Source of the DNA: Pseudomonadales bacterium
Lineage (GTDB): Bacteria; Pseudomonadota; Gammaproteobacteria; Pseudomonadales; IMCC2047
Direction of reading: 5' to 3'
DNA: 8,585 nucleotides
NCBI GenBank assembly: GCA_021736745.1
Contig: JAIPFG010000121.1
Location: 1-8,585 of the forward strand
Positions 1-7,184 of this stretch are shown one piece after another; the stretch's first letter is position 1, and each line of letters begins with the position of its first letter. The notes under the pieces are model-generated. The model had not been told where the DNA came from and made no database searches. It worked only from the letters and a program-made list of their open reading frames with translations. The translations under genes and the position numbers were made by a program.

Positions 1-2732
1 CCCTCAGGGCCTAAATCAATCAGCCAATCGGCAGTTTTGATGACATCCAGGTTATGTTCTATCACCACAATCGTGTTACCGTGATCTCGCAGTCGGTGCA
101 ATACGTTAAGCAATTGTTCGACATCAAAGAAGTGTAGGCCGGTGGTGGGTTCATCCAGAATATAAAGTGTCTGTCCCGTATCGCGTTTGGATAACTCTTT
201 GGAGAGCTTAACGCGCTGGGCCTCGCCGCCGGAAAGTGTGGTGGCGGACTGCCCCAGACGAATATAGGAAAGCCCGACATCCATGAGTGTTTGGATTTTT
301 CGCGCCAACATGGGGACGGCGCTAAAGAATTCATAGGATTCTTCGACCGTCATATCCAGGACTTCGTGAATATTTTTGCCTTTGTATTTAACATCCAGCG
401 TCTCGCGATTGTATCTTTTCCCTTTGCAAACATCACAAGGGACATAGATATCCGGCAAAAAATGCATTTCAACTTTGATCAGGCCGTCACCCTGGCAGGT
501 TTCGCAACGTCCTCCCTTGACGTTAAAGCTGAAACGTCCCGGCTTATAGCCGCGTGAACGCGCTTCTTGGGTGGCGGCGAACAGCTCTCGGATTGGAGTA
601 AACAGGCCGGTATAGGTCGCCGGGTTGGAGCGGGGTGTACGACCGATAGGGCTTTGGTCAATATCGACCACCTTGTCGAGCTGCTCCAGGCCTAGAATTT
701 TGCGGTAGGGCGCAGCTTTGAGCGTCGTGGCGTTATTCAATGCGGTTGCCGCTAAAGGGTAGAGTGTATTATTGATCAGTGTCGATTTTCCGGAACCTGA
801 AACACCCGTGATGCAGGTCATCAGCCCTAGCGGGATATCGATGTCGACCTCTTTTAGGTTGTTAGAGCTGGCGCCTTCCAAGCGCAGTACTTTGTGTTTA
901 TCGAAGGGGTGTCTCTGTTCGGGTATGCTGATTTCACGGGTGCCAGACAAATATTGACCGGTAATGGAGTTGGGGTTTGCCCGAATATCGGCAGGAGTTC
1001 CTTGCGCGACAATCTGGCCGCCATGTACGCCTGCTCCGGGGCCGATATCGATCACATAATCGGCGCTTTGAATGGCCTCTTCGTCGTGTTCAACCACAAT
1101 GACGGTATTACCCAAATCGCGTAGATGGAACAGGGTATTCAGTAAACGTTCATTGTCCCGCTGGTGCAGTCCGATAGACGGTTCGTCGAGAATGTACATG
1201 ACACCCATTAGGCCCGCGCCTATTTGGCTGGCGAGGCGAATTCGCTGGGCCTCACCGCCGGATAGCGTTTCCGCACTGCGGCTGAGAGTCAGATATTCCA
1301 GACCCACATTGACCAGAAAGGATAAACGCAGGCGAATTTCCTTGAGTATTTTTTCCGCTACTTCGCCCCGCCTTCCAGGCAAGCTGAGCTGCTCGGCGTA
1401 AACCATGGCTTTGCCTACGGGTAATGCGGTGATTTCCGGTAGATTCTTGCCGTCGATAAAGACGTGACGTGATTCGCGGCGCAAGCGTGAGCCTTGACAG
1501 GAGGGGCAGGGTTGTTCGCTCAGATATTTTGATAAATCCTCACGTACCATTTGCGACTCGGTGGATTTGTAACGACGGGAAATATTCGGTAATACGCCTT
1601 CAAAGGGGTGGGATTTGATAATGATATCGCCGCGTTCCGTCAGGTACTTAAACTCGACTTTTTCTTCACCGGTGCCGTGTAGGATAACTTTTTTAGCCTG
1701 GTCATCCAGCGCTTCAAAAGGTTGGTCTAGATCAAAGCCATAGTGTTTGGCAACACAGATGAGCATTTGATAGTAATAGGCATTACGCCTGTCCCAGCCC
1801 CGAATAGCGCCTTCGGCAATCTTGTGGCTGGGTTGATGCACTATGCGATCTTCGTCAAAAAACTGGTGGACGCCAAGACCATCGCAGTTGGCGCAGGCCC
1901 CTGCCGGGTTATTGAAGGAAAACATCCTCGGTTCCAATTCTGAAATGCTGTGGCCGCATACCGGGCAGGCGAACAGGGATGAAAAGAGAAGCTCTTTGAT
2001 ATTACCCGTATCATCCGTTTCCATGGGCACAATTTTGGCAATGCCGTTGCTCAGGTTAAGGCAGGTTTCGAACGACTCGGCTAAACGTAATTCGATATCC
2101 TCGCGTACTTTAAAGCGATCGATAACCACTTCAATATCATGCTTCTTATTTTTCTCTAACGCTGGGACTTCATCCAGTTCGGTGATAATGCCGTTAATTC
2201 TGGCGCGGATGAATCCCTGAGACTTCAGCTCATTAAACAGGTGCAGATGTTCGCCTTTTCGTCCCTGCACGACGGGCGCGAGCATCATGAGTTTGCTATC
2301 AGCCGGTAGCGCCAGTACCTGATCCACCATTTGGCTAATCGCCTGGGCTTCCAGCGGTTCTCCGTGGTCTGGGCAGCGGGGTTCGCCAGCGCGAGCAAAC
2401 AATAAGCGCAAATAATCATAAATTTCGGTGATCGTCCCTACAGTGGAGCGGGGGTTATGAGAAGTGGCTTTTTGTTCGATAGAAATAGCGGGTGACAACC
2501 CTTCCACATGGTCTAAGTCGGGTTTTTCCATCATGGAAAGAAACTGGCGCGCATAGGTCGATAACGATTCCACATAACGGCGTTGGCCTTCCGCGTAAAG
2601 TGTGTCGAAGGCGAGCGAGGATTTGCCTGAGCCGGATAGACCGGTGATGACCACCAATTTATCGCGGGGAATATCGAGGTCGATGTTCTTTAAATTATGC
2701 GTGCGGACGCCACGCAATTGGATGTTACTCAT
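1..2732 (-). CDS. uvrA: UvrA, excinuclease ABC subunit A (3' end cut off)
   Basis: UvrA is the damage-recognition ATPase of nucleotide excision repair; it acts as a dimer in the cytoplasm and loads UvrB on distorted DNA. The visible 910 codons run without interruption from ATG at 2732; E. coli UvrA is 940 aa, so about 30 residues and the stop lie beyond base 1. Visible landmarks: N-terminal Walker A GLSGSGKSS at residues 31-39, a first CPVCG/CANC zinc module near residues 255-285, a CPSC pair further on, a first ABC signature LSGGEAQRIR near 489, second Walker A GVSGSGKST with its Lys near 649, the zinc finger with CETC and CDVC starting near 742, second signature LSGGEAQRVK near 833, and Walker B ILDEP after each signature. 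The last visible residues are LIDLGPEG, typical of the UvrA C-terminus. AAGGA lies 5 nt upstream of the ATG. It is divergent from ssb. Nothing looks broken. Confidence 0.98.
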   Translation of the reverse strand, partial: MSNIQLRGVRTHNLKNIDLDIPRDKLVVITGLSGSGKSSLAFDTLYAEGQRRYVESLSTYARQFLSMMEKPDLDHVEGLSPAISIEQKATSHNPRSTVGTITEIYDYLRLLFARAGEPRCPDHGEPLEAQAISQMVDQVLALPADSKLMMLAPVVQGRKGEHLHLFNELKSQGFIRARINGIITELDEVPALEKNKKHDIEVVIDRFKVREDIELRLAESFETCLNLSNGIAKIVPMETDDTGNIKELLFSSLFACPVCGHSISELEPRMFSFNNPAGACANCDGLGVHQFFDEDRIVHQPSHKIAEGAIRGWDRRNAYYYQMLICVAKHYGFDLDQPFEALDDQAKKVILHGTGEEKVEFKYLTERGDIIIKSHPFEGVLPNISRRYKSTESQMVREDLSKYLSEQPCPSCQGSRLRRESRHVFIDGKNLPEITALPVGKAMVYAEQLSLPGRRGEVAEKILKEIRLRLSFLVNVGLEYLTLSRSAETLSGGEAQRIRLASQIGAGLMGVMYILDEPSIGLHQRDNERLLNTLFHLRDLGNTVIVVEHDEEAIQSADYVIDIGPGAGVHGGQIVAQGTPADIRANPNSITGQYLSGTREISIPEQRHPFDKHKVLRLEGASSNNLKEVDIDIPLGLMTCITGVSGSGKSTLINNTLYPLAATALNNATTLKAAPYRKILGLEQLDKVVDIDQSPIGRTPRSNPATYTGLFTPIRELFAATQEARSRGYKPGRFSFNVKGGRCETCQGDGLIKVEMHFLPDIYVPCDVCKGKRYNRETLDVKYKGKNIHEVLDMTVEESYEFFSAVPMLARKIQTLMDVGLSYIRLGQSATTLSGGEAQRVKLSKELSKRDTGQTLYILDEPTTGLHFFDVEQLLNVLHRLRDHGNTIVVIEHNLDVIKTADWLIDLGPE

Positions 2733-2760
2733 AAATTCCTTTACAGCACCAAAACCAACC

Positions 2761-2790
2761 ATTATATAAGGGAAGTCGAAGTGCTGACAA
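2761..2790 (-). promoter_or_regulatory. sigma70 promoter of uvrA
   Basis: Read on the minus strand, TTGTCA (2790-2785) is followed after an 18-bp spacer by a perfect TATAAT (2766-2761). This matches 5/6 and 6/6 of the sigma70 consensus. It lies about 30 bp upstream of the uvrA ATG, giving a short leader that contains the AAGGA ribosome binding site. No CTGT-N8-ACAG LexA box overlaps it, although uvrA is an SOS gene in E. coli. Confidence 0.7.
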
Positions 2791-2944
2791 AACATAAGGC
2801 GCTTATTTTTCATTCTCGCAGTGGTGTCGACTCGCAGCAGTACCAGTTTGGCAATGATGGGGGCAGTTGATGTATTCTGCATTGCAGTTAAGCTGGCCGA
2901 CATTAAAGAATTAATCAGAAGCTCCTTGGGTTTATAGATTTATC

Positions 2945-2965
2945 GGTAGCGGTTTATCTGCTACC
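2945..2965. repeat. inverted repeat GGTAGC-N9-GCTACC upstream of ssb
   Basis: Perfect 6-bp arms (2945-2950 and 2960-2965) are separated by 9 nt. A weak -10-like TATAGA on the plus strand at 2933-2938, with only a poor -35 (3/6 at best), places this repeat at or just after a possible ssb transcription start. It could be an operator half-site pair or an RNA hairpin in the ssb leader. TTTATC also occurs twice here, once just before each half of the repeat. The rest of the 2733-3040 gap holds no gene that I can support. Confidence 0.4.
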
Positions 2966-3040
2966 ATCTTGCAGCTTCGGTTCAGCGAAATAACGAGCAG
3001 AATCTGTCAAAAAATGATGACATATAAGAGGGGGTAAACC

Positions 3041-3505
3041 ATGGCGCGTGGCGTGAATAAAGTAATTTTGGTGGGTAATTGTGGCAGTGATCCGGAAACA
3101 CGTTATCTGCCTTCGGGTGGGGCGGTAACTAATATTACAGTCGCCACGAGTGAAAGCTGGAAAGATAAACAAAGTGGTCAACAACAAGAGCGTACCGAAT
3201 GGCATCGGGTTGTGTTCTTCAATAAGTTGGCGGAAATTGCCGGTGAATATTTGCATAAAGGCTCAAAGGTTTATCTCGAAGGTTCGTTGCGCACCCGTCA
3301 ATGGGAAAAAGACGGCATCAAACGCTATACCACCGAGATAGTCGCCTCCGACATGCAAATGTTAGACAGCCGTTCGGGGAGCGATTCCAATCCTGGGTCA
3401 TCAGGAACGGCACGCACATCCTCTGCTCCTTCACAACCTCCGTCCAGTAGTAATGACAGCCAATCAGCCAGTTTCGATGATTTTGATGATGACATCCCGT
3501 TCTAG
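3041..3505 (+). CDS. ssb: single-stranded DNA-binding protein SSB
   Basis: SSB coats single-stranded DNA as a tetramer in replication, recombination and repair, and recruits partner proteins through its acidic C-terminal tip. The 154-aa product begins MARGVNKVILVGN and aligns by eye with E. coli SSB across the OB fold (residues 1 to about 108). The DNA-stacking aromatics are kept at W40, W54, F60 and W88. A short linker rich in Ser, Gly, Pro and Thr (about residues 110-143) leads to the tip FDDFDDDIPF, which carries the conserved DDDIPF partner-binding motif. The linker is shorter than in E. coli (178 aa in total). The ATG is preceded by a strong AGAGGGGG ribosome binding site. The gene is divergent from uvrA, as in E. 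coli, and rfbD follows after 38 nt on the same strand. Confidence 0.97.
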   Translation: MARGVNKVILVGNCGSDPETRYLPSGGAVTNITVATSESWKDKQSGQQQERTEWHRVVFFNKLAEIAGEYLHKGSKVYLEGSLRTRQWEKDGIKRYTTEIVASDMQMLDSRSGSDSNPGSSGTARTSSAPSQPPSSSNDSQSASFDDFDDDIPF

Positions 3506-3543
3506 CTCGGATGAGAGGCAATATCGCAAAGAGTAATTAAGCG

Positions 3544-4431
3544 GTGAAATTACTTATTACCGGTTCCACTGGTCAAGTCGGTAGAGCACTCTGTGCGCTG
3601 GCGGATGAAAAAAATATTGACTATCAGGCTTACTCATCGGATGAGTTAGATATTACCAGGGAAAGCAAGGTGCTACGTGCCATGCGCAAAACCAAACCCA
3701 CCTGTGTGATCAATGCCGCAGCCTATACTTCAGTTGATAAAGCGGAGGATGAGGCTGAGCTTTGCTACGCAGTTAATCGTGATGGTGTGCGTTATTTAGC
3801 GAAAGCCTGTAGCCGAAATTCTGTGCCGCTGTTGCATGTTTCAACTGACTACGTCTTTGATGGCACAAAAGCAACGGCCTACTTAGAGGATGATGAACCC
3901 CATCCGATTAATCTTTATGGTGCCAGCAAATTGGCGGGTGAGCTAGAGATAGCCAGGTTGTTGAATAGGTACGCCATTCTGCGTGTCAGTTGGGTTTTTA
4001 GTGAAACGGGCAAAAATTTTGTCAAGACGATCATACGCCTTTGCCAAGAACGTGAAGAGTTGTCAATTGTCGACGATCAGCTGGGCGCACCAACACCCGC
4101 GACGGATGTGGCCCGTGTGCTCATTGCGATGGCACTCCAGTTTGACTGTGGCTCTACCGCTTGGGGAACATATCATTATTCTGGTGCAGGGGTAACTAAT
4201 TGGTATCAATTGGCGGAGCAAATCATTACTGAGGTGAAGCAGTATGTGCCCGTGAAAATGCAGCAAATGGTGGCGATAAAAACAGCGGATTATGATTATC
4301 GGGCGGCACGCCCTTTAAATTCACAGTTAGGTTGCCGCAAGATTTTAGAAGCTTTTGGGATCAAACAAAGGCCTTGGCGCTCAGAGATGGTCAGAATAGT
4401 AAAACATGATTGTGAGTTAGGGGCCGGCTAA
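3544..4431 (+). CDS. rfbD: dTDP-4-dehydrorhamnose reductase (RmlD/RfbD family)
   Basis: The family catalyses the last step of dTDP-L-rhamnose synthesis, NAD(P)H-dependent reduction of dTDP-4-dehydro-L-rhamnose, in the cytoplasm. The 295-aa length is normal. It is an extended SDR protein: the dinucleotide-binding glycine motif GSTGQVG lies at residues 7-13, NAAAYTSVDKAE at 58-69, the STDYVFDG block at 100-107, the catalytic YxxxK as Y125-GAS-K129, DQLGAPT at 178-184, and the family motif RPLNSQL at 256-262. The start is GTG; upstream AAGAG is a rather distant ribosome binding site (about 11 nt). None of the usual partners (rfbA, rfbB, rfbC) is in the window, so the pathway must be completed elsewhere, or this copy has another substrate. 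It lies 38 nt after ssb and 78 nt before plsC on the same strand, so co-transcription is possible. The family call is secure; the exact substrate is inferred. Confidence 0.9.
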   Translation: MKLLITGSTGQVGRALCALADEKNIDYQAYSSDELDITRESKVLRAMRKTKPTCVINAAAYTSVDKAEDEAELCYAVNRDGVRYLAKACSRNSVPLLHVSTDYVFDGTKATAYLEDDEPHPINLYGASKLAGELEIARLLNRYAILRVSWVFSETGKNFVKTIIRLCQEREELSIVDDQLGAPTPATDVARVLIAMALQFDCGSTAWGTYHYSGAGVTNWYQLAEQIITEVKQYVPVKMQQMVAIKTADYDYRAARPLNSQLGCRKILEAFGIKQRPWRSEMVRIVKHDCELGAG

Positions 4432-4509
4432 GTGTTAGCGTAGCCCAAATCAATGTCTCGTTTACCCCTTAGTTTTGTCATTAATGTATTTAAAATATAA
4501 AGAGCTCAG

Positions 4510-5247
4510 GTGAAAGCATTCGTTCGACTTGTGAGATCCACCTTGTTTTTTCTCGTCTTCAGTATCGCAACGCTGTTGCATTCCATTATCTGTATTTTAG
4601 TGCTCCCTTGGCTGGCATTGCCGAAACGGTTTAAGGTGGCGATATTGCTCAACCGGTTTGTGATATGGTGGTTCGGTCTGTGTTGTGGCGTGCGTTATCA
4701 GATTGAAGGTTTAGAAAATCTACCGCAAGAGGGTGCTGCTGTTTTGGTGAGTAATCATCAAAGTGAGTGGGAGACGTTTTATTTTCAAATACTCGTATCG
4801 CCACTTTGTACGGTGTTGAAAAAAGAGTTACTTTGGGTCCCTTTTTTCGGGTGGGCATTAGCCTTGATAAAGCCTATCGCGATTGACCGTAAATCGAGAA
4901 CGGGTGCATTAAAGCAGATTTTGCAGCAAGGGGTTGAAAAGCTGAGGCAGGGGTATTGGGTATTAATTTTCCCAGAAGGGACGCGCGTCAATCCCGGTGA
5001 ACGGCGTAAATTTTCAAAAACAGGCGCCTTGCTGGCCGAAAAGTCCGGCAAGCCTATTGTTCCGGTTGCACATAATGCTGGAGAAATTTGGCCAGCCCGG
5101 GGGTTTATTAAAAACTCTGGTATCTTGCATTTAGTTATTGGTGCGCCGATCGATCCGGAAGGGCGTACCGTCAACGAAATTTATCAACAATCTACGGAGT
5201 GGATTGAAGCAACAAGAGAACGTATTTCGACGCCCCCTTCAGCCTAA
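4510..5247 (+). CDS. plsC: 1-acyl-sn-glycerol-3-phosphate acyltransferase (PlsC family)
   Basis: PlsC-type enzymes add the second acyl chain to lysophosphatidic acid, giving phosphatidic acid, at the inner face of the cytoplasmic membrane. The 245-aa product has an N-terminal hydrophobic stretch (about residues 10-36) and a second near 45-60, fitting a membrane-attached enzyme. The catalytic block is NHQSEWE at residues 82-88, giving H83-X4-E88 rather than the textbook HX4D; the glycerophosphate-binding block is FPEGTR at 154-159, followed by KPIVPVAHN at 181-189. The GTG start at 4510 has AAAGAG about 6 nt upstream. The 78-nt gap after rfbD is AT-rich near the start and holds a small GCTAA-GTG-TTAGC hairpin but no clear terminator. 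It converges on fabB. The family is clear; the acyl-acceptor specificity is inferred. Confidence 0.9.
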   Translation: MKAFVRLVRSTLFFLVFSIATLLHSIICILVLPWLALPKRFKVAILLNRFVIWWFGLCCGVRYQIEGLENLPQEGAAVLVSNHQSEWETFYFQILVSPLCTVLKKELLWVPFFGWALALIKPIAIDRKSRTGALKQILQQGVEKLRQGYWVLIFPEGTRVNPGERRKFSKTGALLAEKSGKPIVPVAHNAGEIWPARGFIKNSGILHLVIGAPIDPEGRTVNEIYQQSTEWIEATRERISTPPSA

Positions 5248-5270
5248 ACCCCCTCCATAGTGTTGGGGGT
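5248..5270. terminator. hairpin between convergent plsC and fabB
   Basis: ACCCCC (5248-5253) and GGGGGT (5265-5270) form a 6-bp G/C-rich stem with an 11-nt loop. It begins one base after the plsC stop and ends 8 bases before the fabB stop. Neither strand has a true T-run after the stem; the minus strand has only TTTAGG. It may act as a weak bidirectional terminator or as a 3'-end stabiliser for both transcripts. The role is inferred from its position. Confidence 0.5.
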
Positions 5271-5278
5271 AGTAAAGA

Positions 5279-6496
5279 TTAGTCCTGATATTTCTGAAAG
5301 ACGAGCGACGCGTTGGTTCCACCAAAACCAAAACTGTTGGACATTATTGCATTCAGTTCAACGTTATCCATTCTTTCAGTAACAATGGAAACCCCCTTTG
5401 CTTCAGGGTCGAGATTCTCGATATTGGCAGAAGCAGCAATAAAGTTGTTTTCCATCATTAACAGGCTGTAAATGGCCTCATGTGCACCAGCGGCTCCAAG
5501 GGAGTGTCCGGATAGAGATTTGGTTGAGGTAACATAGGGTGTCCTTCCGGGAAATACCTCTCGCACAGCATTGAGCTCTTTGATATCACCAACCGGTGTG
5601 CTGGTGCCGTGTGCATTGATGTAATCCACGGGAGTCTTTACGTTGGACAGTGCTTGTCGCATACAGCGTACTGCTCCTTCGCCGGATGGGGCGACCATAT
5701 CGAAGCCGTCAGAGGTGGCACCGTAGCCGGTTATTTCGGCATAAATCTTTGCCCCGCGCTTGAGCGCGTGCTCTCGCTCTTCAATGACCAGCATAGCGCC
5801 GCCGCCGGCAATAACGAAGCCGTCGCGGTCAATATCGTAGGCACGTGAGGCTAGTTCCGGCGTGTCGTTGTATTTCGTTGAGAGTGCTCCCATCGCGTCA
5901 AACTGAGCGGTGAAGGTCCAGTGCTCTTCTTCGCCGCCGCCCGCAAAAATAATATCCTGTTTGCCTAATTGGATCAGTTCCATCGCATTACCGATACAGT
6001 GTGCGCTGGTTGAGCAGGCAGAAGTGATCGAGTAATTTACGCCTTTGATTTGATAGGGTGTGGCTAAGCAGGCGGATACGGTACTGCTCATCGTCTTGGG
6101 AACGCGATAGGGGCCAATACGTTTTACGCCTTTACTGCGTAAAATATCCGCGACTTCCACGACATTAGAGAGTGACGGCCCGCCAGAACCTGCGACCAAA
6201 CCGGTACGATCGTTGGATACATGCTCATGCGTTAAACCGGCATCGTCTATTGCTTCCTGCATGGCAATGTAAGCAAAGGCTGCCGCGTCGCTCATAAATC
6301 GCCGATGGCGGCGTTCTATAGCACTATCCACGTCGATGTTGATGCTGCCGGCGATATGGCTACGTAAGCCAAGTTCTTTATACTCTTCTTTAAAACGGAT
6401 TCCAGAGCGTCCCTGCAGTAGGGATTCTAAAACCGAGGCCTTATCATTGCCAAGGCAGGAAACAATTCCCATGCCTGTTACTACGACACGTTTCAT
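5279..6496 (-). CDS. fabB: 3-oxoacyl-ACP synthase I (FabB)
   Basis: FabB condenses malonyl-ACP with acyl-ACP in type II fatty acid synthesis and is the synthase that elongates the cis-3-decenoyl-ACP made by FabA, so it is needed for unsaturated fatty acids. The 405-aa product matches E. coli FabB length (406 aa). The Cys-His-His triad is present: C161 in TSACSTSAH, H296 in NAHGTSTPVGD and H331 in LSGHSLGAAGAHE, with the conserved K326 in TSTKSLSGH. The C-terminal glycine-rich FGFGGTNAS is at 389-397. ATG at 6496 is preceded by AAGGA. Only 9 nt separate it from the fabA stop on the same strand, so the two are surely co-transcribed. The C-terminus faces plsC. Confidence 0.97.
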   Translation of the reverse strand: MKRVVVTGMGIVSCLGNDKASVLESLLQGRSGIRFKEEYKELGLRSHIAGSINIDVDSAIERRHRRFMSDAAAFAYIAMQEAIDDAGLTHEHVSNDRTGLVAGSGGPSLSNVVEVADILRSKGVKRIGPYRVPKTMSSTVSACLATPYQIKGVNYSITSACSTSAHCIGNAMELIQLGKQDIIFAGGGEEEHWTFTAQFDAMGALSTKYNDTPELASRAYDIDRDGFVIAGGGAMLVIEEREHALKRGAKIYAEITGYGATSDGFDMVAPSGEGAVRCMRQALSNVKTPVDYINAHGTSTPVGDIKELNAVREVFPGRTPYVTSTKSLSGHSLGAAGAHEAIYSLLMMENNFIAASANIENLDPEAKGVSIVTERMDNVELNAIMSNSFGFGGTNASLVFQKYQD

Positions 6497-6505
6497 AAGA
6501 ATTCC

Positions 6506-7024
6506 TTAAAAACTATCCGTTGACTTAAACAGGCCAACTCTTAAATCTTTGGCAAAATAAATTTCTTTGCCGTCTACCGATAATCGACCGTCAGCTATAC
6601 CTAGGACTAATTTTCTGGTGATAACCCGTTTCAGGTCTATCTGATAGGTGATTTTTTTAGCGGTAGGTAGTATTTGTCCGGCAAATTTTACTTCGCCGCA
6701 ACCTAGCGCGCGACCTTTTCCAGGATGACCCATCCATCCGAGGTAAAAGCCGACTAACTGCCACATGGCATCAAGGCCTAGACAACCCGGCATGACAGGG
6801 TCTCCAGGGAAGTGGCAGGCAAAAAACCAGAGGTCAGGACTAATATCGAGTTCGGCAATAATTCCGCCTTTGCCGTATTCGCCGCTTTCCACTGAAATTT
6901 CGGTGATTCGATCGATCATGAGCATATTGGGAATAGGTAATTGGGCATTACCCGGGCCAAACATTTCGCCGCGTCCACAGCTGAGTAATTCTTCTTTTGT
7001 AAAGGATTGCTGTCTTTGTGTCAT
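6506..7024 (-). CDS. fabA: 3-hydroxydecanoyl-ACP dehydratase/isomerase (FabA)
   Basis: FabA dehydrates 3-hydroxydecanoyl-ACP and isomerises trans-2- to cis-3-decenoyl-ACP, the entry point to unsaturated fatty acids in the cytoplasm. The product is 172 aa when started at the ATG at 7024, exactly the E. coli length, and aligns from its first residues (SFTKEELLSCGRGEMFG). The active-site His is H71 in ACHFPGDPVMPG, and the Asp is D85 in CLGLDAMWQLVGFYLGW. A TTG four codons upstream (7036) is in frame, but the GGA within TTGGAA serves better as the ribosome binding site for the ATG, and family length favours the ATG. It is the first gene of a fabA-fabB pair, with its own promoter 35-64 bp upstream. 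The gene for a PilZ-like protein lies 160 bp further upstream on the same strand. Confidence 0.97.
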   Translation of the reverse strand: MTQRQQSFTKEELLSCGRGEMFGPGNAQLPIPNMLMIDRITEISVESGEYGKGGIIAELDISPDLWFFACHFPGDPVMPGCLGLDAMWQLVGFYLGWMGHPGKGRALGCGEVKFAGQILPTAKKITYQIDLKRVITRKLVLGIADGRLSVDGKEIYFAKDLRVGLFKSTDSF

Positions 7025-7056
7025 CCAGTATTCCAAGTTATCACATTTTCAAAGCC

Positions 7057-7072
7057 GTATTGTACGCAACAC
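7057..7072. promoter_or_regulatory. imperfect palindrome over the fabA -10 box
   Basis: On the plus strand GTATTG-TACG-CAACAC has 6-bp arms that match at 5 of 6 positions and cover the -10 hexamer TACAAT of the fabA promoter. Gammaproteobacterial fabA/fabB promoters are known to be repressed by TetR-family regulators (FabR in E. coli, DesT in Pseudomonas) that bind palindromes at the promoter. The position fits such an operator. I cannot match the sequence firmly to either regulator's consensus, so the identity of the regulator is open. Confidence 0.35.
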
Positions 7073-7088
7073 TTGGGGCGGATAACAA
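7059..7088 (-). promoter_or_regulatory. sigma70 promoter of fabA-fabB
   Basis: On the minus strand TTGTTA (7088-7083) is separated by 18 bp from TACAAT (7064-7059). This matches 4/6 and 5/6 of the consensus. It lies about 35 bp upstream of the fabA ATG and gives a leader of roughly 28 nt. No terminator is visible between the PilZ-like gene stop (7185) and this site, so readthrough from upstream could add to it. Confidence 0.6.
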
Positions 7089-7184
7089 TTAAATTCGCCT
7101 TGGCCTGAAGCATTGGCGGCGTTAATTAATTATCTGCAGTTTGGAATGAAGGGGTTGTTTGGTTTAGCCGTTTGCTTCGCCTGT

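Noticed and set aside
291..2220. Several open frames of 60-125 codons on both strands within the uvrA region.
   Set aside because: They are shadow frames of the intact uvrA reading frame, without recognisable domains or ribosome binding sites.
4475..4501. TTGTCA-15-TATAAA on the plus strand before plsC.
   Set aside because: The spacer is two bases short and transcription would start almost at the GTG codon, leaving no room for a ribosome binding site.
7025..7036. TTG start for fabA four codons upstream, giving 176 aa.
   Set aside because: ATG at 7024 gives the usual 172-aa length, aligns with the family N-terminus and has GGA at a suitable distance.
7078..7090. 13-base match (GCGGATAACAATT) to the right half of the E. 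coli lac operator next to the fabA promoter.
   Set aside because: The left half of the operator is absent and no lac-type gene is nearby; part of it is simply the -35 region of fabA. Most likely a coincidence.
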